DNA of 64,000 nt from Trichodelitschia bisporula (GCA_010356995.1 ML996701.1:65160-129159); one strand, 5' to 3'. Shown: positions 11,001 through 22,586, counted from the first letter of the stretch. The notes: generated by a model from the sequence alone, not told the origin. Numbers and translations: made by a program.

Positions 11001-13352
11001 TGACTATGCGCTCACTCAATGTCTCAGCATCGGCAATATTCATTGTCGGCACTTTGTGCGTGAACAGCGCCACCAGCCCATCCACCAGCAGCTGTTGTTT
11101 GAGATACTGCTCGCCATCAACCATCGCGCGCAGCCACCACGTGATCTGACTCAGTGCCCACGGTTCACGACACCGGTCAAAGTCGCGCGGCGTCAGTTTC
11201 GATGGATTGAACTTCTTTGTTATCGACGGCAGGTCAAGGGGAACGCCGGCACCCGTCTGAGCCGTGCTCTCGCCGCTGCTATCGTTATAAATAGCCGAGG
11301 CGCGCAATTGCTTGCGCTCGCGCTCTGCGTCCGTCTTCGAGCGTATAGGCATGAGCGCTTGCGGCGTGCTGGTCTGGTGGTTGTTGAGCGACACATGGCG
11401 ATTGGGCGGGGGCGTCGGGACAGTAGGTTGCTGGTAGGCCGACACGGGTGTGTAGAGGGCCGACTGCGCGCGGGGGAACTGCACATTTCCAGGCGTACCC
11501 CACTCGGACGGGTAGGGCGCGTACGCGGGACGGCCGCCTTCGGGTGGTGGCGGCGGGGGCAGTGGGCGGTTGTTCGACTGGGTATGGTGGTAAAAGATTT
11601 CAGGCGTGTCCGAGGCGGGAGTCGGGTGGTCTGTGAGGGGAGTTTCATCGCCCTCATCGTAGCTAAGCCGGCGATTGCGCTGCACCCTGCTAGGATCGGC
11701 GAGACCGCCAGTACCATAGGCATCAACGCGGGCCTCCGAGAAGGGCGGAAACGGATGGATGGAGTTGTACGCGTCGTAGCCGGCGTCTGCGTCGCTCTGC
11801 TCGCCTGAGCGGCGCAGCGAGCCAGATGATGAAACAGGCTGGCTGCGGCTGTGCACGTCGCTCTGCGAGCCGGTGCGACCCACGGTCAGGGAGTTGGGGT
11901 CACCGCCGTACGACATGTGTGCGTCAAAGCCACCGCTAAAGGAGCCAAGATCAACGTACGGCACATCGCTGTCGCTCGACTCCGTGAACCGTTCTGTTTG
12001 CTCCGGGATGGGTGGGTGGTAGCGGTAACTGCCTCCGCCGATGCCGGCGCCGCTGCTCTGGCGCCGGGCCGCATCCTCAGCGTCCTGGCGCTCGGCCTCC
12101 CGCATGGCCTCGAGTCCGGCAAGGGCCTCGGCGTCGCTCTCCTCGCTGTCTAGGCCGCCGTTTACGCCCTGATTGTTAAGCTGCATGTGTCAGCCTGATG
12201 TCAGCCCAACGGACAGCAACGTACCTCAATGCGCGGACTATGCGAGAGTATGCCGCTAATCTCATGCTCCAGCACGTCCTGCGTCTGAGCTTCGCGCCCA
12301 CTGCCATTTCGCTGGAGGTATCCCGCCCGGCTCACAGAAGCCTCCGAAGGCGGTCGAGGCAACGGCCGCGAGTGGCCATACGGGTCCGAAATCGACCCCC
12401 GCGGAGGGTTAACATGCGGCGGAGGCGGCGGTCCCGGCGTCGTCGGGTTCGAGTGGTGCTGCTGCACCGCGCCCCAGTCCCCCTGCCCTAACGAACTGTT
12501 GCGCCTGCGGCCGTCACGCCCGACCGGCGGCGACGGCAGCGTGTCATGCGGCGAGAAGCCGTCCGAGCCGTACCGCTCACGTACCGGCTGATACGATAAA
12601 TTGGGAAATTGGTGCCAGTCGTCTCCGGGAGCCTCGGCGCTGCCGGGGATGACGGGAAGCGGTGGAGGAGCAGGCGGCGTGTAGTGGTTGCGCGCGGGCG
12701 TTGGGTATGGCAGCGACTGCGGTGGAGGACGGGTGTACACGGACACGGGACGCTGAGCCGGCTGCTGTAGCTGCTGTAGCTGCTGTAGCTGCTGTAGCTG
12801 GTTTGGGTAGAACGTCGGCGATGGCAGTGCTTGTGACGGAGCATAGCCATGTTGGTAGCCCGCTGCGCTACCCGCACGCTGCAGCTCGGCTCCCGCGTAG
12901 TCGGCCGGGTTGTAGGGCTGAGGTGGGTTGGGAAAACTGGGACGGCGCGCGAGGCCGAGGCCAGGCGATTCGAGAGGCAGACCCGGCGAGCCGATGGGCT
13001 GAGCAAAGTCCTGCGGATTGTATGCCTGTGGGTTGTAGCCATACGCAGGTGCGGTGGTGGAGGAACCGAAGGTCGGAGTGCGGTGGGGAGGCGGCGGCGG
13101 CGTGGGGTTGCCGGACCCCATGAACAGCTCGTCGTTCGGTCGCGCAGCGGCCGTGACACGTCCGCCCGCCAGATCAGCTTGCTGTTGTTGCTGCTGGTAG
13201 GTGTAGTCGTTCACTGCGGCGCTGCCGTTGATACCGAAGGCGTTGTCGCTTGGCGGCTGGAAGCTGGCGGGTCGGCGGTTGTAGGGGTCGTGGTACTGGC
13301 CGTGCGGTGACTGCTGCGGATAGTAGTACTGGCCATTTTGCGATTGAGCCAT
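8095..13352 (-). CDS. rom2: Rho1 guanine nucleotide exchange factor Rom2 (DEP-DH-PH-CNH)
   Basis: Exons 13352-12225, 12180-8827 and 8754-8095, all phase 0; 1,713 aa. The first ~700 residues are disordered, rich in Pro, Gln, Tyr and Ser, with a (QQL)4 repeat near 12765-12810. A DEP domain follows (about 713-813, WALSQITWWLR), then the RhoGEF/DH domain (about 864-1043, HEVVQKEENYLREL), a PH domain (about 1086-1289) and a C-terminal CNH domain (about 1346 onward). This is the Rom2 order; Rom2 activates Rho1 in the cell-wall-integrity pathway at the cell cortex. It is longer than yeast Rom2 (1,356 aa) because of the N-terminal tail. Intron 1 is 44 nt with a CTGACA branch. Intron 2 has two in-frame donors, 8826 (GTAATC) and 8817 (GTACGT). 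I chose 8826 because it restores FKVLEPV, which I recall as the family sequence. Confidence 0.93.
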
Positions 13353-13445
13353 GCTGCCAGGTGAATGGGAGATGGAGCGGCGTAGGATGAGACGACGTCG
13401 CTGTGCGGTGCCGGAGCGCGGAGAGATGACACGGTCACCGTGCGG

Positions 13446-13495
13446 GTGTGGGGGCGGGGGAGGAGGGGGAGGGAGGGAGGGAGGGGGTGGGTGGT
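13446..13495 (+). repeat. G-rich G-quadruplex-like stretch in the ROM2 leader
   Basis: Repeated runs of three to six G separated by A or T, about 95-145 bp upstream of the ROM2 ATG. The G-rich strand is plus, so the ROM2 transcript would carry the C-rich version. Confidence 0.7.
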
Positions 13496-13874
13496 AGGTT
13501 AAGGGGGAGGCATGTACGGGGGGAGGCTATAGTTTGAGACCGAGCCCGGGGTGGAGTGACGGAGAGTAGGAGACGAGCGAGTAGAAAAATAGGAAGAAGT
13601 CGAGGAGGGGGAGATGTAGAGCAGCCAGCAGGTGAGGTTATCGGTGTCGACAAAGTAAGAGTGTGTGTGTGGGTGCGGAGGTGAGATGATGAGGGTTGAG
13701 GGAGAGAGTCGGAGATGGCGTCCTCAGGCGAACAGTTGGGACAGCCCGTGACCTAAGCGGATGGGCTTTCGAGCTGAATTTGCTGGCAAACTGGCACTGC
13801 CTTACGCAAGGCGTGCAGCGGCTCGACACTTGGCGAGTGTTGGAGGAAGAGAAACGCAGAGAAGATGATTATGG

Positions 13875-13875
<1 letters not shown>

Positions 13876-13918
<43 letters not shown>
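13876..13918 (+). repeat. (GAT)n trinucleotide microsatellite, about 14 copies
   Basis: Perfect GAT repeats in the region upstream of ROM2. Translated in one plus frame it gives poly-Asp, which is the only reason an open frame there looks protein-like. Confidence 0.95.
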
Positions 13919-13919
<1 letters not shown>

Positions 13920-14572
13920 GACGACGAGGGTGAGGATGAAGGTCAAGATGGGGAAGGTTGGAAGAGGTGAGGTGAGGCTACAGTGCGGGGGGAACAGCGC
14001 AGAGATAGAGAAAGAGCTGAAAGTGTAGGGTAAGGCAAGCTGGGGGCGAGCTGGAGAGGTGGATGAAGATGTCGATTATTATTGTGGTGACGACGATGCC
14101 GCAGTTGATGCTGGAGACGATCCCAAGAGCTAAAACGCCCGTGATGTTCCTGTCTCTTGTTGGGGGCGGCGAGGTGTTTGGGCGACGATGCAAAAGTCTC
14201 TCCGTCTCGTCTCGTATCTTTTGCTGTCCTCGTCTCCTCTTTCCCGTCTATCTCTCTCTCGTCTCTCTGTTTTGTCCGTTCTTCCTCAGCTGAGAGAAGG
14301 ATGCGATGCAAAATGGAACGACAAGGCGGCTTCGCTGTCCCACCCCATTGCCAAAGCTATTGCGTGCGACGTACACGCACGCGCGCACTCCACACCACGA
14401 CGAGGCAGACTCTATGACTCTCAGGCCGCTCTCTATCTCTCCATCCTGCGGTAGATGCCTCTTCTTTCCATCGGCCTCATCGTCTCACCGAACGAGCCTC
14501 CTCTCTGTTCTCCATCGACAGTCTGCCCTCTATCTACAGAATCTGCCCATCTGCCTACTAGAACTACTCTCT

Positions 14573-14620
14573 CCATCCCTCCCCATCCCTCCCCATCCCT
14601 CCCCATCCCTCCCCATCCCC
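14573..14620 (+). repeat. Decanucleotide tandem repeat CCCCATCCCT, about 4.5 copies
   Basis: Four nearly identical 10-base units in a row plus partial flanking units, in a longer pyrimidine-rich tract between ROM2 and the monooxygenase. Confidence 0.9.
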
Positions 14621-15428
14621 ATCTCCACTCCCAAACCCGCGCCATAATTCCCCACATTCCGCCCATCCCCCCCCGCAAAGCGCACTCCAGGTGGAGGAAC
14701 AAAAGAAAAACAACATCCAAGAAGGTCTCTCGCAGGCTCACGCCAGCCCACGCTGAACAGACGCCCACGAAACTAAATGGGTAAGCAGAGACGAGGTCTA
14801 TTAGGAGGGTCAAACACTGCGCCCCGTGAGGTTGTACAGCATCACGTCCCCCCTTCTGCACATCTCCAGGGCCGTTAAACAAGCGCGCCTCGACCTCCTC
14901 GCCCACATACTCCCGTTCTATCTCCGCTGCAACCGTCGCCCGTCATCCGTCCAGTCTCGCCTCTGACCTCTGTACCGTAACATCTCACTTCTCCTCCCTC
15001 CGCTACGACCTTGACTGTGGCTCCCTCTCTCTCACCCCTCTCCCATATCCCATCCAAGCCTCCTCCCCTCACCCTCCCTAGCCCCCCGACATCGCCTTCC
15101 CGCACACAAGCCTCGCATGCCCCGCTCCCAGAGCCGCATGCCCCATCGTAGAAAACTCAACTTCAACCTCAGTCCTCCATCTCACACTGTCCTCTCCTCG
15201 CACAGTCGCGCTCACTAATGCGGAGGATCTAGTTCTCCCCGCCTCTCACGCCTCCTCGCTCCCAAATGCGACACCTCCCAACCCCCCAGCAACGGCATAG
15301 ATTGCACGAACCCCGCATCTGGGCCCTTGCGCAACAGCCGACCGTCTCCGCTGGCCAGGGCGGAGATCTCACTCGGCGGGGTCGGCCTTCGCGCGAAACA
15401 CTCCAGTACAATATAAGGCCTTGCTGGC

Positions 15429-15480
15429 GGAGATCAATAACCCGGAGATCAATAACCGCCGTCGCAGGTCTTATATAAAT
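15429..15480 (+). promoter_or_regulatory. Putative promoter elements of the monooxygenase: direct repeat plus TATA-like box
   Basis: GGAGATCAATAACC occurs twice, 16 bases apart (15429 and 15445). The second copy lies about 14 bp before TTATATAAAT at 15471-15480. The TATA-like box is 106 bp upstream of the ATG at 15586. A TATA box with paired upstream sites suggests an inducible gene; the factor is unknown. Confidence 0.5.
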
Positions 15481-15585
15481 ATCACTTGAGTTCCGTAGCT
15501 TTCACTTCTGCCATCAGTTAGCGCCCATTGACTTCGTTGCGCTGTGCTCATCTTCGTCCCGAGGCTGCGCATATCTACCTTCGAT

Positions 15586-17465
15586 ATGGTCATCAACTCC
15601 GACGCCCCCACCGCCGACGCCCCTCCTCCCACTCCTCCCACTCCCCCTTCTCCCTTCGACTTCGACGGCCCACCACCACCCGTAGCCGATGAAACGGGAT
15701 ACACAATCCGAGAGGAGCCCTACGGCACCAAGCGCCGGGTACGCGTAGTCCTCATAGGCGCCGGCGCCTCCGCGCTCAACTTCTTCAAAAATGCCGAAGA
15801 AGAACTGCAAAACGTATCCATCGTATGCTACGAGAAAAACGCCGACATCGGCGGAACCTGGCTCGAGAACCGCTATCCGGGCTGCGCGTGCGACATCCCG
15901 AGCGTCAACTACCAGTTCAGCTGGAAGATCCGGCTGTGGAGCCATTACTACAGCTATTCGCCCGAGATCTGGGAATACCTCAAGCAGATCGAGCGGGAGA
16001 ATAACTTCATCGAGAAGTATGTCAAGCTGCGGCACCGCGTCGAGTACGCCGCCTTCGACAAGGCCGCCGGGCTGTGGCGCTTCCGCATCCGGGACCTCGC
16101 CTCCGACACCGTCGTCGAGGATGAAGCCGAGTTCTTCGTCAACGCGGGCGGTGTGCTGAACGCGTGGAAGTGGCCAACCGTCCCGGGGCTGCATTCCTTC
16201 AAGGGCAAGTTGATGCACAGCGCCGCCTACGACGAGGGCTACCCGCTCGAGGGGAAGAAGGTCGCCGTCATAGGCGCCGGCTCCTCGGGCGTGCAAATCG
16301 TCTCGGCCATCCAGAGCAAGGTCGACCGGCTGTACCACTGGGTGCGCAGTCCAATTTGGGTGACGGCTGGGTTCGCGCAGCGCTGGGCCGGCGAGGATGG
16401 ACGCAACTTCGCGTGTACGTCCCCTATCCCCATTCCCTCACCCCCAGCTAACCCCGAGTAGACTCCCAAGAACAGAAAAACTACCTGGCGGCGAACCCCA
16501 AAAAGTACATGGAATACCGCAAGCAAATCGAAAACGAGCTGAACCAGCGCTTCAAATTCATAATCCGCGGCTCGCCCGAAGCCGCCGCCGCGCGGGAATA
16601 CAGCTACGCCGAAATGCGTCGCAAGCTCAATTACGACGCGCGGCTCTGCGACGCCATCATCCCCAAGACCTTCAACCCGGGATGCAGGCGCCCGACCCCA
16701 GCGCCAGGGTACCTCGAGGCGCTGGTCGCGCCCAACACGACCGTCTTCACAGCCGATCTCACTGCGATTGATGCCACCGGCTTCGTGGATGACAAGGGCG
16801 AGCACCACGACGTGGACGTCATCGTCTGCGCGACCGGGTTCGACACCAGCTGGCTGCCGCGCTTCCCGCTCATCAACGGGTCAGGCGTCGACCTGCGGTC
16901 CTTCTGGGGCGGCCCACAGGGCGTGGACAGCTACCTCAGCGTCGCGGTCCCGACCTTCGAGAACCACTTCTCGTTCTGCGGGCCGTACGGGCCGCTCGGG
17001 CACGGGAGCTTCATGCCGCTGATCGAGCAGTGGACGCGGTATATCTTTGCCGTGGTGGAGAAGGCGCAAGTGGAGAATGTGAAGTCCTTTTCGCCAAAGC
17101 TGGAGCTCGCGCAACAGTTCCGCCAGCATGCGGATTTGTTTCTCCAGCGGACGGCGTGGACGAGTCCTTGTCGGAGCTGGTTTAAGCAAGGGAAGAGCGA
17201 TGGGCAGGCGGCGATTTATCCCGGGAGTCGGTTGAGCTTTTTAGCTCTCCTGGAACGGCCGCGGTTTGAGGATTTTGATATGGAGTATTGGGATGAGAAT
17301 CGGTTTGCATTTTTGGGGAATGGGTTCCATACGAGGGAGTTTGATGGGAGGGATATTACGAATTATCTTGGGAATTTGGACCCAGAGGGGAGGGATGTGC
17401 AACCTGAGTATGATGAGCATCTGGTGGATATTTTGGGGGGGATGGCGCTGGTGGAGAAGAAGTGA
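15586..17465 (+). CDS. FAD/NADPH monooxygenase, Baeyer-Villiger-like (StcW type)
   Basis: Exons 15586-16414 and 16462-17465; the 47-nt intron has a GTACGT donor and CAGCTAAC branch. Product 610 aa. Two Rossmann motifs are visible: VLIGAGASALNF near residue 55 for FAD, and VAVIGAGSSGVQI near 225 for NADPH. CATGFDTSW is the typical second-half motif. Between the dinucleotide sites the Baeyer-Villiger fingerprint region reads FKGKLMHSAAYDE, with Tyr where the usual pattern FxGxxxHxxxW has Trp. The family oxidises ketones or aldehydes, often in secondary metabolism; the substrate cannot be told. No other pathway gene is adjacent, so this is not an obvious biosynthetic cluster. I chose ATG 15586 over an in-frame ATG at 15544 because it follows the TATA-like box at a normal distance and the N-terminus is disordered either way. 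Confidence 0.88.
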
Positions 17466-18144
17466 AGGGTAGACTGTAGATTCAGCTTACCTTCTGCTCT
17501 GTGCTTGCATTAGTTATCTACATCGTCTGAATCTTGGTTTCTATCAATTCATGGGCATCGAGTCACTTACAGTATCTTGTCAGAAGTACAGCATTGCCGG
17601 CAAAGAGGACATGGCTCAAGGTACTATTTATGCGGAGTGAAGGCATTTTGATAGTCAAAGAACAGAAGAGAGAGGAGAGTGACGGCGTCGCTCATGTCTA
17701 GATATATTCTTCGTACCCCCCAAGGCTCCTTCCATGATGTAGATATGGAAGCGGAGCATTGCCATGCCAGGAAGGAGCATACTGAGTTCAAGAAGGGACA
17801 TGACGTAACGTGCTCATGGCCAAGGGAATGAGCATTGAAGGACATCGTGTATCCCCGGGATCCATCATCACACCGACACTCACACTCCCACCCCACGCAC
17901 AGCCGCTACAACACAGCCACCCATCCCCACAACTGAGCGTAGACGTTTCTCCATTTCCTTTGCCGGTGTCCAGGAGCCACCCCGTCCCAGCATAGTCTAA
18001 GCTTTGCCACAAAACGCCTTACGGCCCAGAGTGGATAATGTACATAGTAACACACAAGCAGCGTGCTAGCTCGGCTGCGCCAATCCACTATGACACAGTG
18101 ATCTCAGCACCCCACCGTCCTAGCTACACCAAAATCAGGGGGTT
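17466..18144. other. Convergent intergenic region with a diverged repeat copy
   Basis: About 680 bp between the monooxygenase and MDL1 stops. It includes a partial copy of the dispersed repeat (17735-17854). Nothing else was recognised. Confidence 0.5.
17735..17854 (+). repeat. Dispersed repeat family, partial copy 1
   Basis: Matches the 5' half of the copies near 41.1, 43.1 and 54.2 kb: a GATGTAGAYATGG-like start, GGAGCATT, CATGCCAGGAAGGAGCATACT, GGGACATGACGTAA and GGACATCGTGTAT, in the same order and spacing. The 3' half is absent. No coding sequence. Old and diverged. Confidence 0.65.
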
Positions 18145-20525
18145 TCACGGCTTCGGCTTCGCAGCCTCCTTCTCCGCCTCGCGCTCCACGGCTCCAGCCT
18201 CACCCTCCTCCTCCCCTTCCTCAAGATCATACTCTATCTCCTCTTCCTCCGTCGGTCTCGGCCCGGCGCGGGAGATCGGCCCCTCCCCTCCTTCGCCGCT
18301 CATCTGCCACTCCATAAGCTTCGTGAACGCGCCTTCCGGCCGCGCTGACAACTCCGCATAACTCCCCTCCTCGGCCACGCGGCCATCGGTGCCGATGACA
18401 ATGATCCGATCGGAGCGCTTAATCGTGCTCAGGCGGTGGGCGATGCTAATCGTGGTGTTGTTACCACGGAGTAAGGCACCGAGCGCTTCATTGACCAGCG
18501 TCTCCGACTCCGCATCTAGGGCCGACGTCGCCTCGTCCAGGATCAGGATATCCGGGTTCTTGAGCAGAGCCCGCGCGATAGCGATGCGCTGCTTCTGTCC
18601 GCCAGAAAGCTGCGTGCCGCGCGCGCCGACGTGTGTCTCCAAGCCATCAGGCTACGCCCCCTTGTCAGTAACAAGATACGAAATTCAAGCGTACGAAAAA
18701 GGGGACCTACAAAGTCGCTAATGAACTGGCAATTCGCCTTGCGCGCCGCAGCCACAATCTCACCCCGACTAGCCAGCGGCCTGCCATACGCAATATTCTC
18801 CGCAATAGTGCCCGAGAAGAGTATCGGTTCCTGGCCCACATACCCGATCTTGCGCCGCAGCTGCTTGGCATTCATCCCCGAGATATCACGCCCATTAATC
18901 GTAATCGTCCCCTCCTCAGGCGTGTAAAACCGCAGCAGCAACTGCGCGACCGTGCTCTTGCCTGCACCGCTCGGCGCGACAATGGCGATGTTGCTCCCCT
19001 GCTCGATGGTGAAGTTGAGGCCCTTGAAGATCTTGACCGCCGGCCGCGTCGGGTAGCTGAACGTCACGTTTTCGAACCGGATCGGGCCGCGCGCCGAGCG
19101 CACCGCCTCGCCGACGGTGGGGTACATGCTCGGATTGCGGTCCTGCAGTTCGAAGAGACGGCTCGCGGCGCCGACGCCCTTCATCAGCTCCGAGTAAAAG
19201 CCCGAAAGCCCAAAGAGGCTCGACCCAGCGTAGGCGGTGTACATCAGGAAGCTCGTAAGCTCGCCAATACTAATAGCGCCAGATTTGACCATACTACTGC
19301 CCACATACAACAGCGCCAAAATCGTCAAATTCCCCATAAACCCGGACGAACTGAAAAAGGTTGCGCTGATAAGCGCCTCGCGCTTCCCCAGCGTGAAGAT
19401 ACGGCGGACTTGCTTGTTGTACCGCGCCACCTCCTGCACCTCGCCCGCAAACGCCTGGCTAGTCTTGATGTTCCCGAGCCGCTCCTCCGCGATCTTGGTC
19501 AGCGTGCCTAGGTTCTTCTGGATGTTGCGGCTGAGGTTGCGGATCGCGCGCCCGTAGAAGAAGGCCCCGATCGCGACGGGCGGGAACATGAGCGCCAGGA
19601 TGCTCGTCAGTTTCCAGCTCACGTAGCCCATCATGGCGAGGCCGGCGCCGCCGCTGACGGCGGCGCGCAGACCGTCCGATAGGTTCTGCGTTATGCTTTT
19701 GCCGACGACGACGGTGTCGGAGCCCAGGCGGGAGATTAGGTCGCCGACGCGGTTGGCGTCGAAGAACTCCGCGTTCTGGATGAAGGTCCGCTTGTAGAGC
19801 CGCGAGCGCAGGCGCGTGACGATGCGCTCGCCAACGATGCGCAGGATGATGATACGGCCGTAATTGGCAGCAGCACCGACCGTCAAGATCCCCCCGAGCG
19901 AAAGATAGAACGTGCCAGGCGTGAGTCCAAACAGCGTCTCCTTGCCCTCAGAGCTCGTCGCCGCATCCAGGATCTTCCCAATAGAAAACGGAACAGACAT
20001 CGTAATCGACGACGAGACAAGCAAGAGGGCAAACGCCCAACCCAGCGTACTCTTCTCCTTCCCCGCAATCCGCAGCAGCCGCGCAACCTCCTTCCATCCC
20101 CCCGACGTCCCACCATGCGCACCATCCTTGCTCAGCTTCGCGCTGAGATTCAGCTGCGCCGCCTGCGAGGCCTTTTCCGAGCGGCCGAATCCGTCGTCCT
20201 GGTGTTCATCGTGCTTGGTTTGTTCGTAAGACCGGTCCGGTTGCTTCTGAGCCTCGGCTACAGCGCGGGATATTGAGAATGGCCGGCCAAAGCCTACGAT
20301 GTGTGTGCCGCGGGGTTGCGAGTTAACCGGGAGCGCCGGGCGCGGATGGACGAGCGGAGTGCGATTGGCGGCGAAGACGGCGGTTGTGAGACTCCGGATG
20401 GATGGCGGCTCCTGCGCGGCAGCTGGCGAGTACCAGCGGGGTCTACCGGCGAGAGATCCGAGGGTAAGGGGGCGAGCAGACGCAGAGCCGTGACCCGCTC
20501 GGCGGAGGAAAATTTGGGCGCGCAT
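18145..20525 (-). CDS. mdl1: Mitochondrial ABC half-transporter Mdl1 (ABCB10-like)
   Basis: Exons 20525-18711 and 18651-18145; the 59-nt intron has a GTAGGT donor. Product 773 aa. The Arg/Ser-rich, acid-poor N-terminus ([16 protein letters not shown]) looks like a mitochondrial targeting peptide. Six membrane helices lie in about residues 150-440. The nucleotide-binding domain begins near 480 and has Walker [10 protein letters not shown], signature LSGGQKQR, Walker [13 protein letters not shown] and an H-loop (IAHRLST). The spliced joint restores [14 protein letters not shown]. In yeast Mdl1 exports peptides from the matrix across the inner membrane. The C-terminus carries an extra Glu-rich, lysine-ended tail. 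The gene is divergent from CDC37 across 449 bp. Confidence 0.93.
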
Positions 20526-20974
20526 TGCTGCGCTCGCTGCGTGCGGACGGAGCGGCCAGGGCGATGGTGGTGCGGATTGAAGAGCGAAGTTACCGACAGG
20601 TTGCGGTGGAGGAGGCGTGGGTGGTGCGGAGGGACATGGTGTGCTTGACTTTTGGTGTGGGGGTGAGGTTGCGGTGGTGGAGAGATTGACCTGTGGTTCG
20701 CGCTGGGGGGGATAGATTTGCCTGAGGCTTTTCGGATGGTCGATGACGAAGGTGCGCGCTTGGCCGAATTGCGCGGGTTTGACTGGGGTGTGGAGGGGTC
20801 TGAGCTTTTGCTCCCATGTGGAATGTTAAGGGAAGGCGTCGAGAAGATTCCACATCACGCGTGGAAAGGAAAGTAAATACAGACGACGAGGCTTCTGTTT
20901 GTTTGTTGGAATCCTCCGTACGATCCCCTTTAACTCTGTGCGCTTTCTTCACTATCTCTCCACCACCCTTCATC
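20526..20974. other. Bidirectional promoter mdl1 / cdc37
   Basis: 449 bp between two divergent starts. It contains a heat-shock-element-like GAAnnTTC inverted pair and no other recognised element. Confidence 0.6.
20842..20851 (+). promoter_or_regulatory. Candidate heat-shock element upstream of cdc37
   Basis: AGAAGATTCC fits nGAAnnTTCn, the minimal HSF1 dimer half-element, 124 bp upstream of the CDC37 ATG. A co-chaperone of Hsp90 is a plausible HSF target. Only two adjacent nGAAn units are clear, so chance is possible. Confidence 0.35.
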
Positions 20975-22586
20975 ATGCCCGTCGATTACTCCAAGTGGGT
21001 GAGTAGCAGCCTTCCCCTCACCACCCCGCTTTCGGTCACTAACCCGCACAGGACAATCTCGAGCTCAGCGACGACTCCGACATCGAAGTGCACCCCAATG
21101 TCGACAAGCGCTCCTTCATCCGCGCAAAGCAGGCCCAGATTCACCAGCAGCGCGCACAGCGCAAGCACCAAATCACCACGCTAAAGTACGAACGCATCAT
21201 CAACGATGGCCTGCTGCTGCGCATCGGCGGCTTGCTTACCGCGCTTAAGTCACACACGGGCATGGCGCAGTCACTCGAGGAGCTCGTGTTCCAGTCACTG
21301 ATGGAGTCGGCTGGTGACCCGGCGGAGGATGCGCCCCCACCGCCGCCCGAGGGCGTGCATCAGAATGTCAAGGACCAGCCGACATACTCGAAGATGATGG
21401 CGGCGCTAGTTGATCAGGTCAAGAAGGCGGTGGATGAGTCTAAGACGGAGGACCGGCTTGGGGGCTTCATTAAAGAGGTTGAGGAGCATCAGCACCATGT
21501 GGAGGACCTACAGAAGCAACTACATGCAAAGCTTGACGAGCTGGAGAAGGAGGAGAAGCGCCACATCACGAGCGACGATCTACACACCGGCTTTGACTAC
21601 TCAAAGGTGAGGGGGTGGTGCACCGGTGAAGGCAGCAAGGCTAACTGCTTTAGGTCGCCAAAGATCAAACCCCCGCCGCCTCCACTTCCAAATCTGGACC
21701 CAAGGCAACAGTCGAGCTGCTGAACCCAGGCGCAACAAGCATGGATGGCGGGCAATCCTCCGGCGCTGACGCCGACATCGAAGACGGTCCCGACCCCGAC
21801 GACGCAGATGACATCCGCGCGAGCAAGACGGCGAAGGAATTCTCGCGCATAAACGTGGGCGACTACAGCGCGTGTCTGGACTTCATCTCGAAGCACCCGG
21901 AGATTCTCACCGAAAAGGAGAGCGACGGCCTGCTCGTCGAAGCCTTCGACTGCCAGATGGATGGTAAAGACGTCTATGCGAAGCAGTGCGTGCACCAAGC
22001 GCTGCTGATCCAGTACTGCCGGCAATTGGGCAGAGACGGGGTGCGCCTGTTCTTCAAGCGCATTACGACGCGCGACCACCAGGCGAACAAGCTGTTCCGC
22101 GACGACGTCAACAACACCTACAACAAGATCCGCGAGCGGGCCCACGAGCTGGCTAAGCAGAAGGACGAGGAGGGCGAGGGCGTCGAGCAGATCCAGCTGC
22201 ACGCTGTCGATCCGGATACCGAAATCAATATCACCGTCCCGCCGCCCATTCCTGAGGATCTATCCGCGCCATCTGACGGCCCGCCCCCGACCGAGGACCA
22301 AATCGCCGCGCGGCGTGTCTTCGAGAGCTTCCCGCCGGGTCTGCGGCGCGCGCTGGAGTCGGGCAGTCTGGACGAGGTGAACAAGGTGTTGGGGAAGATA
22401 AGCGTGGAGGAGGCGGAGGATGTGGTGCAGAAGTTGGGAGAGGGCGGGATGCTGAATCTGGAGAACAAGGTGATTGATGGGACGACGGATGAGGGCAAGG
22501 CGTTGATCGAGGAGATTGAGCGGACGAGGCAGATTCCCTCGACGGAAGAGGAGGCTGGTCTGAGTGCGGATCCGCCGCTCGACTGA
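20975..22586 (+). CDS. cdc37: Hsp90 co-chaperone Cdc37
   Basis: Exons 20975-20998 (8 codons), 21052-21606 and 21654-22586, all phase 0; introns of 53 and 47 nt with CACTAAC and GGCTAAC branch sites. Product 503 aa. The N-terminus MPVDYSKWDNLELSDDSDIE is the Cdc37 kinase-binding signature; the acidic serine (SDDSDIE) is the position where family members carry the CK2-phosphorylated Ser. The coiled-coil KRSFIRAKQAQIHQQRAQRK follows, then the Hsp90-binding domain (KTAKEFSRINVGDYSACLDFI) and a Cdc37 C-terminal domain. Cdc37 loads protein kinases onto Hsp90 in the cytosol. The tiny first exon ending in the conserved Trp is easily missed by gene callers. Confidence 0.97.

Larger units (their letters stand above)
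13353..15585. other. Intergenic, divergent promoter region (rom2 / monooxygenase)
   Basis: About 2.2 kb holding, in order: a G-rich stretch (13446-13495), a (GAT)~14 microsatellite (13876-13918), pyrimidine-rich sequence, a decanucleotide tandem repeat (14573-14620), and near its right end a TATA-like box with a direct repeat. Several open frames cross it, including one encoding a run of Asp from the GAT repeat, but none looks like a gene. Confidence 0.55.

Noticed and set aside
13696-14028. 110-codon plus frame with a run of Asp
   Set aside because: The Asp run is only the (GAT)n microsatellite. The rest has no domain, and the frame lies in the ROM2 upstream region.
15586-18144. Secondary-metabolite gene cluster around the monooxygenase
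   Set aside because: Neighbours are ROM2 and MDL1, both housekeeping. No synthase, regulator or exporter gene lies nearby.
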